The position numbers and the translations under genes are program-made. The notes under the pieces were generated by a model, which saw nothing but the letters and a program-made list of their open reading frames with translations, made no database searches and had not been told where the DNA came from. From the NCBI RefSeq assembly GCF_001039355.2, contig NW_019775913.1, positions 188,743 through 252,742 of the forward strand: DNA of 64,000 nucleotides. The letters run 5' to 3'. This document shows, one piece after another, positions 28,301 to 40,300 of the stretch. The first letter of the stretch is position 1; each line of letters starts with the position of its first letter. This DNA is from Lingula anatina. Lineage: Eukaryota > Brachiopoda > Lingulata > Lingulida > Lingulidae.

Positions 28301-31300
28301 CAAAGCCATCTTTCTTAACTCAGCTTGGTTCCCAGTGTAAATGCCTTGGCATTCTAGAGTGTTCCACTTAGAGGAGTTTTTGACCTAAACATCTTGAGAA
28401 ACTATCAGAGTCCATGTGCACTGCTTCTGATCACTAATGTGCATATGTACTTTGGCCCATATACTAGTACATACAACTTGTACTTTCTCTCTCTCTCTCT
28501 CTCTCTTGCACACACACACACACGCACACACACACACACGTGCTAAGCAGACACAATTCATAAAAGTGATGAAAATTCTTAAATGCAGGATATATTTTAA
28601 ATATCCCAATTGATGTATTCTTTGAATTAAAAATGCAAATGCCCCCCACCCCCATATGATACCATACACAATACTATATATCATATAGTATACCATATAC
28701 CGTACCCTATGCTTTACCATATACTGTACAATATATACCACATTCACAACCAAAGTTGATCCATGGACTAACAGATCTGTGGATCAAATGTGGCAACCCA
28801 CTTAAAAGCTTACCGTGTTATCCCCACAGGGAATCTAGTTTAGGTGCGGATTTAGGCCGTCTTCTGGGTCTTCCGGAAGACGGTCAGATTTTAAAGTTTA
28901 CATTGACGGCTATCTAATATTTTCTGTCAGAAGACGGTCAAAAATGGAGGACGGATTAACAAAGATAATATGGAAGACTGGCAGAAAATAGCTCTGGATC
29001 CACCCCTGAATCTATTCAGTGTCTACTAGGGGATTATGCCACAAGCTTTCAAGTTGATTGGCTGTATATGCTCTGTGGATCTGTTAATTGGTGGATCACC
29101 TTGTTCTGAATGTGGCCATAGAGTAAGTTCTCGCATCTGTCCTCCACATACAGTATCACACCTATGGTATTGTAACAACAATTTATATAAAAGATTAAAA
29201 TGTTTATTACAGAATTAAAAGTCCATGTCTCACATGCCACGTCGCATCCCGANAACACCCCATTTCCATAGATTAGATCGACCTACTTTAGATCGACCTA
29301 ACTCCCTGGGGGTTCACGCTAAATAGCTGTCAGCCGGGCGGACACGAAAGTTAATTACCTCCTTACAGCTTGTAGTAGGCGGGACGGACATTTAAGTCGG
29401 ATTTCTTGGATTATCTGAAAGTAATCTAGTGAGACTCCCCGCGGGGATAGATCGCTCTAAAATCTATGGGAATAGAGCCTAAGTTCTCACATCTGTTCTC
29501 AACGTACAATGACACACCCTGAGTATCAGATATAACAGAAGACTCATACCACTATCACTAAGAGACTTTTCCCACAGATATTTAGATCGATCTATCCCCC
29601 TGGGGAGTCTCACTAGATTGCTGTCAGCTTAACTGGCTGAAATGCCTTTACCGCCTACTAAAAGCTGTAAGAGGGTAATTAACTTCCAGAAGCTGACAGC
29701 AATTTAGCATGAACCCCCAGGGAGTTAGGTCGATCCAGATGGATTTATCTAAATCTGTGGGAACCCAGTCTAACTGGGAATAACACAGAAATGCTGATTG
29801 GTTGGGTGGATTACTATAGTTATCTCTGATTCTCAGGGTGGTATGTAAGATGTGAGAAAAGCTTCTTGATGATAAAGATGTGGTAGAAATATATGCTCTT
29901 CACTTTATCTCCTGCTGGGTAACTGGGACTGGGTTGTAGACTCTTAGCTCACTTTAGGATAACATTTCTTATTGCCCAGCTGCTTTATGATTCTAGCCAA
30001 ATCATAAGTTCAGTTATTACTTTTTGGCTTAATGACAAAAAGGGGGAAAATGATAATACTATTTTTGCACTACAAATGCATTAGGTTAAATTTAGCACTG
30101 TCAGATGATACAAAGCTGCTGCTTAGCATTTCTGATTACCATGTCTAAAATCTGCTATGAACAGTGAAATTTTAGCAATAAAAAATTCAACCTTTTTATT
30201 TAAAAACTTTTATAATGCTAGCACACTTAATGTATGGAAAAGTGCATGTTGCATTGAGATAATTGAACTTTATCATACTTAATAGCAAGCATGACGCCAT
30301 TAACTGTGAACACATACAACAGGGTCCTATATACAGAGTATGCTCTTTAACATCTGCTTTTATGTAATACTGTCCTGGAATGTGGACATCTTGAAATTGT
30401 ATGTAGAGCTATATTCTTTTCCTCCTTCTTCATGTGGTGATGTTATATGATTTTGTATGATCTTGAAACCTCAGTGGTGTGAAATATGCAGGCCCATAGC
30501 CGGGAGGGGGGGGGGATAAAAAGCATCACCCTTTTTGTCAGGGAAAGGCCCATTCTAGGTAAAATTTGATCTAGGTACACAAAGTTTTCATTGTAAAAGG
30601 TCCACTCTATTGGAGAAAAAAAAAAAAGAACTCCCCTTTAGAAACTCCTGGCTACAGGTCTGATGGAAAACCAATAAAAAGTGAACACTGGAAAGAAACA
30701 TGTCACAATTGATAAAATGATTGTTTTTGGTTAAAAGATGCAGATAAAAGATTTTGAATATAGAGTTGACCTCGATGTTGATTGTAATAGAATGATGGAT
30801 ATTTAAAAGATCCAGATGTTGATTGTAATAGAATGATGGATATTTAAGATCCAGATGTTGACTGTAATAGAATGATGGATATTTAAAAGATCCAGATGTT
30901 GATTGTAATAGAATGATGGATATTTAAAAGATCCAGATGTTGACTGCAAAGTAACTTAACTATCAAGTAAAAAAAACATGCAGGCAGTGGTCAAAATAAA
31001 GATGTGTCCCTTTTCTGCTGAAGCCATTACTATTTGTTGGTTTTTGATAGATAGGTTAATGAAAATGTGTCAGTTAGATCAAGTCTCTCTGAAAAACATC
31101 ACAATTTTAGTTTCAGAGGTTTATTAACCTCCCTTAACCTTCAGTATAAAATATGTTCCTTGCCACTTCAGAGATGGTCAAACCAAAAGGTCCCCGGGGT
31201 TAAGTAAACTGTGTTACTTAGATTATTAAGACCTGGAAAAGTGATATTTTCACGGATTTAAGTAGATTTATCATCTGTTTTCCTCAGTTTGTGGTGCTAG

Positions 31301-34300
31301 AGCACTTGTTCTTCGTGGTGGGGATATTGGTATAGGCACCCCATCAGTGTGGTAGGGATATAGATGATGAGGCCTCATCATTTGGGGAAAATGAATTAGG
31401 TTATGTCATCATGAACTGGAAAGGTAATTTTGTACTTTGTTGGGGAAGATTTATGGCATAGTTTCTCCCCAATGCTTGGTGTAATGCTTGTACTTGGTGG
31501 GAGGGAGGTGATCTTGATGACCGCATCAGTACCTGGTTGGCCCATCAGAGAGCAATTAATTAGGAGATTATGTAACGGTGGACTGGAAAAGGAATTTGAA
31601 ATTTGGCTGAAGGAGTACATGGTACAGTAGTTGGCTTGTGTTTAGATAAAATGCTGGGAATAATTTGACAGATGAAAATTTCAAATTGGATCCAAGGTAA
31701 ATTTGAAAAAAAAAAAGAAATGAATTATTTTACTTTGCAAAATAAGAATATGTTTAGTATTTAGCTTTTGTTAATGTTTAGAAAGAGAGAAAAGCAGTGG
31801 GGGCAAGTTGGGTTCTTGTTCTGAAGAGAGAGAGAGCGTGGCCGTGCTTTTCAATTTGGTAAGTGGCATATTTATGGTAGATCAATTAATTTTGGAGTAA
31901 ATTATGTCTCCTCCATATTGGTGGCCTGGAAAAGTTACTCTTAATTTCACCAGAGAAGATTTATTCTTTTATTTTTTCCTATTTGGGTGTTCCCTTCTGT
32001 TTGGAGTGTTCGGAGCATTTCTTATGGAAGCTAAGTTGCTGTAGTACAGTTGGAGTAGGAGCTGCCTCGGGTAGAATTTTTGCTGGGAATCTCCTGATGA
32101 ATGAAAAAAGGTAAACTTTTGCTGGAAATCTCCTCGTGAATGAAAAACCAGAAAGATCAATGAAGTGAATGATAATGGCAAGAAACTTTTTCTCTTCCCA
32201 GAAGACTTCACCTGAGAGAGAGAAGGTGAAACAAACATGAACCTTTACTGAAGTGAACTGTAAATTGAAGTAGACATTTGTGTTAATATAGTGGAGAACT
32301 AAGTAGGAAGTCCTACAGAGACATCTAGACTGGAGTATTCAGCGAGGTTTTCTTTGATTGGTCACGGTTTCTGTGACCAAAAGACTAAAGCAGAATTTTT
32401 TGATGATATTTAGTTAATTTTGTGACATTTTGAGCAGTCAGGGTTAAAAGGTATAAATTCCAAATCGGTGAGTATTATTTTGAAAAATCTTTATTTGTTT
32501 TTGCTTATAAAATAAACTTTAAATAATTCTTTTTATTGAAGAAAAGTGAAGTATCACCAGTCCAAAAAAAAAAAAAAAAATGGGCCCAAAAATACATTGT
32601 AAACATTTGCTCATTTTTACAGTCATTCATGCATTTTTATTTTTACCTGCAGGTTAGGCCAATTTGCATGTTCTCCCTAACCCCTGGAAATAAAAAATAA
32701 TATATATAACTCTGGATTTTAGTAAATTTAAAGATTACTTAAAAATGCAGAAGTGACAGACTGGTGGAAAAAATTGCTCAGATTATACAATAATGTGGAG
32801 TTGAACAGATCAAGATTGGGGCTCAACGTCTTACCCTCTTACCTGTGCAGATGTATTTCCACTCACTTCAACAATGAATCCAGGTCATGTCTTTATGGGA
32901 TAAACCAAAATCACTGACAGGCTTTTCAGGTACCTGACAGTTTCACTTTAGCTGGAGAGTGAACTGACACTTTATTTCAGTTCTACCTCTACGGTTGCAT
33001 AATTTTCCTGTTTGGTGTGAGTTTCTTTAGTGCATAAAAAGGAGCTGCTTGATTATGCAGATGATCATCTAGATCATGAAGATAATATGGGAGGAGAGGG
33101 GGGCATATTTGAAAAAGTGGATTTTTCCCCCATATTTGACCCAACATGAGAAAATGTGTGGAATCGAGATCAGTTTTTGACTCGGTGTAAACCTCTTGGG
33201 CAAAAAAGGGGGCTATTTTGAACATCTAAACTTTCTTGCGCATGGGCCGGTCTAAACAGAATTTGAGTGTAAAAATGGTTATTATGTGACATTGGTGAGA
33301 GCCCAGCATGTTTTAACACAAGCTACTTTGATTGCTTCAACCAATGTGTCATATTTATTTTCAAATCAAATGGAGAAAGATGTTGCACATCTGCCGTCAC
33401 TTTGGAAAATAAAAAGCTCCATGTTATAAAAAATGAAAAGCAAACGAAAAAAAAAAAAAGCTCATCAGTCTCGACAGCAGTAAAAGCTTAGTTATGTCAT
33501 AGGTCACCGCATGTACCTTGCCACAAACACAAAACCCTTCATCTATGCAACGTATCCGAGTATTGTTCTACATGACCCAACCAGACATTTATTATCCTCT
33601 TCCCTCTCTAATGGGAGCCTTCTGCTTTTCAACAGGGTGAGGAGTAATGGCAGGGGAGCATTGTTATGGCTTTGACCGTTTGACCTGCCGCTATTAATTC
33701 CTGAAATCTGGAGAATTGAAACCCTTAAAGGTACCCCCTTCAGCAAGTGTTCCAAAAAAGTGGTGAAAATTAGTTCTCTGGGATTGGGTTTATTGAAAGG
33801 TGTTCTGTCTAGGGGTTTTTGTTTTTCGCCAAATTGAATTGGCCTTGAGAATCAAAGCTATTTTTTGCTTGTTCACAAGTCATTGACCTGTCACACGAGC
33901 AAGTGACCTTGAATGACATTAAAATATAGCCAAAAGTGACATAAGAAATTTTGAGAGAAAGGATGTCATGTTTATCAATATGCTTCAGTTTCAACACTCT
34001 CCCCCTCCGCTGCATCTGCGGGTTGCTGTTCATGAAGTCAGAAGTGAATTCTCAATGAATGGTGGACTGCCACAACCTTTACAGTTACTCTGCCAGTGTT
34101 TAGATTTGCCAAAACTCGGGAAAACTTTACAAAGGTCTCACTGAGAAACTGGGGAATCAGAATGTTCCTTTTGTAGAAGCCGCACTAAGGGCTTCTGGCA
34201 CTTCGCGTATGTACAGAATGCTTTATCATAAGTTTTGATGTTTGGCACTAACAGCTTGATCAAATTTTGCATGATTTGATTTGTAGTCTTACAGAGAGGT

Positions 34301-37300
34301 GTGGAAATTACTGCCAAGTTGCAGAGTGGAAATAACTGTTTGTCTTAATGATGTTCGCATATTGAGGATTACAGTTTATTTGTGGGAGAGACGTGCAAAA
34401 GAAGTAAAAAGAAGCTTTTGTGTTTTTTTTCCTTTGTCAATATAAAACAAATAAATAATTTGCCTGGGTTGGTGAGGAGGTTGCTGTCAACAGCCCCCTG
34501 TTGCCTCCCTCTTCTTACTGAATCTGTTTTACAAAATGCACTATTGATGAACATTTAAAAAATTGTTTTGGCTTTGCCTGTCTTCTGCTAAATCAAGAAT
34601 TACCTTTGAATTTTAGTAATTTTTTTGTAAAAATGATTTTTTTAGCATTGAAGTTGTATCCTTACCTTTTAATTATTTTTTGGAAAGTGAATAGATTTAT
34701 GAGAACAATAACCTTGAATTTTGGTGCTTTTAGACGTGAAATAGTGTTTCTGGCATTGAAGCATTTTGAAAGGGTTGGTTTCCTTATTTAAAGTACTATA
34801 TCACAAAGTTAAAGTACATAGAAATATTTTGCCAAAAAATTGTTCCTTTATCTCTGTATTTAAAACACTTGTAAGCTGTCACTGTAATGTTACCTCATAA
34901 AATAGTATTCCTGAGAAATGTAGCAGCATCAAAGAGAAGCACCTTTTATAGTTCTACCTGCCTACAGTTTAAGCACATGGTGCCATAATTGCACCCCCCC
35001 NAAAAATGAAAAGCAAACGAAAAAAAAAAAAAGCTCATCAGTCTCGACAGCAGTAAAAGCTTAGTTATGTCATAGGTCACCGCATGTACCTTGCCACAAA
35101 CACAAAACCCTTCATCTATGCAACGTATCCGAGTATTGTTCTACATGACCCAACCAGACATTTATTATCCTCTTCCCTCTCTAATGGGAGCCTTCTGCTT
35201 TTCAACAGGGTGAGGAGTAATGGCAGGGGAGCATTGTTATGGCTTTGACCGTTTGACCTGCCGCTATTAATTCCTGAAATCTGGAGAATTGAAACCCTTA
35301 AAGGTACCCCCTTCAGCAAGTGTTCCAAAAAAGTGGTGAAAATTAGTTCTCTGGGATTGGGTTTATTGAAAGGTGTTCTGTCTAGGGGTTTTTGTTTTTC
35401 GCCAAATTGAATTGGCCTTGAGAATCAAAGCTATTTTTTGCTTGTTCACAAGTCATTGACCTGTCACACGAGCAAGTGACCTTGAATGACATTAAAATAT
35501 AGCCAAAAGTGACATAAGAAATTTTGAGAGAAAGGATGTCATGTTTATCAATATGCTTCAGTTTCAACACTCTCCCCCTCCGCTGCATCTGCGGGTTGCT
35601 GTTCATGAAGTCAGAAGTGAATTCTCAATGAATGGTGGACTGCCACAACCTTTACAGTTACTCTGCCAGTGTTTAGATTTGCCAAAACTCGGGAAAACTT
35701 TACAAAGGTCTCACTGAGAAACTGGGGAATCAGAATGTTCCTTTTGTAGAAGCCGCACTAAGGGCTTCTGGCACTTCGCGTATGTACAGAATGCTTTATC
35801 ATAAGTTTTGATGTTTGGCACTAACAGCTTGATCAAATTTTGCATGATTTGATTTGTAGTCTTACAGAGAGGTGTGGAAATTACTGCCAAGTTGCAGAGT
35901 GGAAATAACTGTTTGTCTTAATGATGTTCGCATATTGAGGATTACAGTTTATTTGTGGGAGAGACGTGCAAAAGAAGTAAAAAGAAGCTTTTGTGTTTTT
36001 TTTCCTTTGTCAATATAAAACAAATAAATAATTTGCCTGGGTTGGTGAGGAGGTTGCTGTCAACAGCCCCCTGTTGCCTCCCTCTTCTTACTGAATCTGT
36101 TTTACAAAATGCACTATTGATGAACATTTAAAAAATTGTTTTGGCTTTGCCTGTCTTCTGCTAAATCAAGAATTACCTTTGAATTTTAGTAATTTTTTTG
36201 TAAAAATGATTTTTTTAGCATTGAAGTTGTATCCTTACCTTTTAATTATTTTTTGGAAAGTGAATAGATTTATGAGAACAATAACCTTGAATTTTGGTGC
36301 TTTTAGACGTGAAATAGTGTTTCTGGCATTGAAGCAGTTTGAAAGGGTTGGTTTCCTTATTTAAAGTTCTATATCACAAAGTTAAAGTACATAGAAATAT
36401 TTTGCCAAAAAATTGTTCCTTTATCTCTGTATTTAAAACACTTGTAAGCTGTCACTGTAATGTTACCTCATAAAATAGTATTCCTGAGAAATGTAGCAGC
36501 ATCAAAGAGAAGCACCTTTTATAGTTCTACCTGCCTACAGTTTAAGCACATGGTGCCATAATTGCACCCCCCCCTCCCCCCAACCCCCTTAAAAAAGTCC
36601 CTTTTAACTCTGTACAAGAGGGCTTCCATTTTGACATTCAGACACCATGTGTTTCCTGGGGAGTGTTGAAGGAAGTTTTCAATTACAGAACAACTCCACG
36701 TGTCCCACAGATATTTATAGGGAGAGAGAGATGAAAAGTGGGCGATAACAGGCTGTATGGGACCAGGCACCCTGCAGCGGAAGTGGAGGGTTTATTTATT
36801 GGGTGTTTTACATTGCGTTCGGTGGTTCATGGTTGTCTCATTGGTGTTTGTTACAAGGAGGTTAATTGTCGCTATATCGGCCAAATGTGTTTTGGTTTCA
36901 GTGGTACTGGTATGGGTGTTTTACGCATTTCTTTTTTGCAGAATGTGGCCCCTCAAATGATTATTATGTCTGCTATTCTGTATTTAAGTATTGAGCTGGA
37001 TTTTTCTCTCCTTTGAGTAGTTCAATATTAAAAAAGCCAGAATGACTTTTCCATAGCCTGGATCACCTACAATGTCACTTTTTCACACCCAATTTGATGA
37101 ATAATTAATGAAAAAAAAAAGGGAAAAGAAACTCTTTTTCACCACTCTGCTTTTCCTCAATTTTATATGCCCCTTCATAGTTACTTGAAAAAAAAAGGAG
37201 AATAAAAAGAACCAACTTGACATCTCTGTATTTATAAATGTTTTCAGTCTGGTTGTGGCGTCAAAACAAGCAGCAACCATCTGTCACAATAGAGCACTTA

Positions 37301-40300
37301 GGGAAGTTAATGTGTTCCTGGAGAGGCTGTGTCTAAATACTGTGCCATAGATTGAACTTAACTGGGGAAGAAACACTTCTAAGACTTACACTGTTGCTCT
37401 GTTCACAACCATGTTGAGCTGGGCTCTGTAACTCGAAAGCATCGCGTATTGCGAATAGCGATATCACATAGAGGCTACAGTGTATTATGTGGGGCGAGTA
37501 TGGGCGAGTTATGGAATTGAGACACTTGCACTCAGTTGCAGTGAGCGATGCTTTCGCATTACTGAGCCCTGGACCTAACTCAAATATGGTGCGACCCACT
37601 TGAAAGCATGCTGCATAATCCCTGAAAGATGGACATGCTTGGAATGCAGGGGAGATCTATTAGGGGATAATGTGGCTTGCTTTCAATTGTGCAACGTATT
37701 TGAGCTGGGGGAAGGGGGCGGTGTCAGTAAGGCTTTGGTTTAACGAAGTTGTGAACAGTTATTCTGCCTCACGAATAATGATTCGCTGTTTTTTATTTGT
37801 AGAGTGACAAACAGAGCCTTATCTGCCTCACGAATAATGATTCGCTGTTTTTTATTTGTAGAGTGACAAATAATACACATATCAGAGACTTCTAGGGTTG
37901 TTTACTTTTGGCCTGTTTAACAAGATGGAAAAAATTGATATAGCTTCCTCAAACCATTCTTTTTAAAGTAGTTTGATTCGATATAAATACATTTTCTCAG
38001 AAAGAGAAATACCAAAAAAAAAAAAAAAAAAGACAAATAATTTGAACATATTTCACAAAACACATCTGCTGCCTAGCTCTTAAACACAATAACTGGTGTG
38101 GAGCAGAAGATGGTCAGACACTAAGCAAAACCAAACCTTGAGGAGCTTAAACAAACATTCCCTGAGGAGAGCACAGAGCAGGAATCTGACTAATCTGGCA
38201 ACTGAATAAACATTGCTTGATCCAGAAACACATGCCTCTTTCTACTACTTCTCTGGAGTCTTCTGGTGCCCTGCAGCTCTCCTAGTGTCTTATTTCTGTT
38301 TGACCCCCTTGAAATGATCTGGAAAATGGCCTGGAAAATTATTTTCAGGTGTCTCTTTTATATTGGGCAGTATTAAGTTTATAGCTAATGTCAGTTTCGA
38401 AAGAAAAACTTTGTTCAATGGGATGCTTTGTAAATTTTTATTGTAAGGATCTCACTTAAATTACTATAAATATTTTTAAAGAAATTTGTTTTCGTGTTTT
38501 TTTGGTTAAAATTAAATACACTGTGAATATAGTATCTTTTAAAAATGCCACCTTCCTGAATTTTTAAAAACTAATTTTAAAAAGTGTATTAGTGTGCCTG
38601 GTATTATCTCACAATACGAAATGTCAGCAGCACATGCTGATACAAAAAATTAAGATATAAATTAATATTGTTAGATGTACAGTATTAAGACATACTTGTG
38701 GAATGCAGAATTTTTTAATATTGTTGAATTAAACATTTATTGCTCAGTAAACATATTATATTATATTATATTATATTATATTATATTATATTATATTATA
38801 TTATATTATATTATATTATATTATACACTTTCAGATCTACCAAAGAGGAAGAGTACTGGCACCTCAGCGAGTCGCCCATCCAGTACCTTAGCTCGAGTAG
38901 ACGAGGAGCCTAGCACAACCAATGGGTCAGACGACACCCACCCGCCAGAACTTATAGACCGTGGAGTGGGCCCCACCCCTCTACCCCCTCCACATGCCCC
39001 TGAGTACCGCATCCCGTCGTACCCCTTTGGTATCCATCCTTATATGGACCCTAGGAATGGATTGATGGCAGATCCACATTATGGTGAGCTATTCTGTTCT
39101 ATTTCATTGTGACAAATTCTAGTCTGTTTATATCTAGTTAATGTTAAAGCGTAGTCCCAGTCCATGCATTTGCATGACTAATATACAATAGATTCTTGGT
39201 TAGAAAAATTTATCAGACAAGTGACTAATGCAAAAGTTTGAGGGGAGCAGTTTCTAGAATTTTTAGAAATGTCATTTGGTGGATTTTTTGGTTTCACTGC
39301 ATTCATCCGTAGGTCATGACTGAATCACATACTTATCTTTTTAGCATTTCCATATCCATATGCACATCCGTATGCTGTCAACCATCCGTTGCCGGTGACG
39401 TCACAGACCCACGATGGACGGTATCACTGGCCACCACCAATGTGAGGAATTAACTTGATTTGTTCTTCTTTAAATGGATATTTTGAAATCCTCAGCTAGA
39501 TTATTTTAGATCTTTTGCAATCTATGTTGTGCATAAGCTTTTGTGTTAGGTATTCTGGAAAAGTTGGCAGTTTTACTTAGGCATACTATGTCATGAAGTG
39601 GTCAATTATAGACAATAAATGAGTAAATTTGTAGGGACTGCTTAACAAATGGTATTCAACAATTGAAATATGAAAATTGGCAAATAGCGTTTCTTACGTT
39701 AGCATTTGAAATATAACCAAATGCTTTGGGTAAAATCATATTTACAAATAAAGAAAAGAAAAAAACAGAAAATTACTTGCACATTGTTTATTAATTTTCA
39801 ACCTCACACCCTGCATATCATTGACATCCCAGGTTGCCAACCAGTCCAGCCCAGTCAGACATCTCATCAATAATTAACCTAGAGAGGCGGGGTTCAGGGG
39901 AGCCATTGGCACACTTAGCGTCCAGGATACACTGGGAACAATACCAGAGGGCAGCAGCGTTCCAGAGCCCGCTGTCCGCCAGGGGACTCAGTCCTGCGAG
40001 TTTGATGGGTAAGGGAACATGAAGATGGTGTGTGTAATTGAGCTTGCGAAATTCAAGAATTGTAGGTCTGCATGCTTGTATAAGCACATCTCACAGTGAT
40101 TAAATTCTTTGCTTTAATGTGAATGGAAATCATTTGTATTTTTAAGTGTATATTTTTGTTCTTTTACTTACAGGTGCTCCAACATATCTTCCTACAGAGC
40201 ACCTACGGCCAGCGCCGAGTCAAAGAAGTTTGTTTTCTGATGTTCCTGCTACGCCAGGAAGTGGAAGTATAACTCTTCCTGGTTCACTAGAAAGTAAGTC

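Larger units (their letters stand above)
16306..38834 (+). other. Gli: Gli intron 1 (22,529 bp)
   Basis: Donor GGTAAGT, acceptor cactttcag. It contains the MITEs at 28-30 kb, the 41-bp minisatellite, the 1573-bp duplication, two GLI consensus sites and several less AT-rich patches (about 18200-18500, 20330-20520 and 23100-23500) that could be enhancers. No coding exon supported within it. True length is probably about 1.57 kb less if the duplication is an artefact. Confidence 0.65.

Noticed and set aside
28385-28753. 122-codon minus-strand frame
   Set aside because: Built from the CT/CA microsatellite and a catata-rich low-complexity stretch.
30774-30940. Regularly spaced repeats, considered as a CRISPR array
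   Set aside because: Units are contiguous without spacers; it is a minisatellite in animal DNA.
33543-36364. Pairs of identical small frames that look like a tandem gene family
   Set aside because: They are the same non-coding sequence represented twice, probably by an assembly duplication.
38675-38834. Upstream extension of the exon 2 frame through [12 protein letters not shown]
   Set aside because: It is the translated (TTATA)n microsatellite; a splice acceptor separates it from the real exon.
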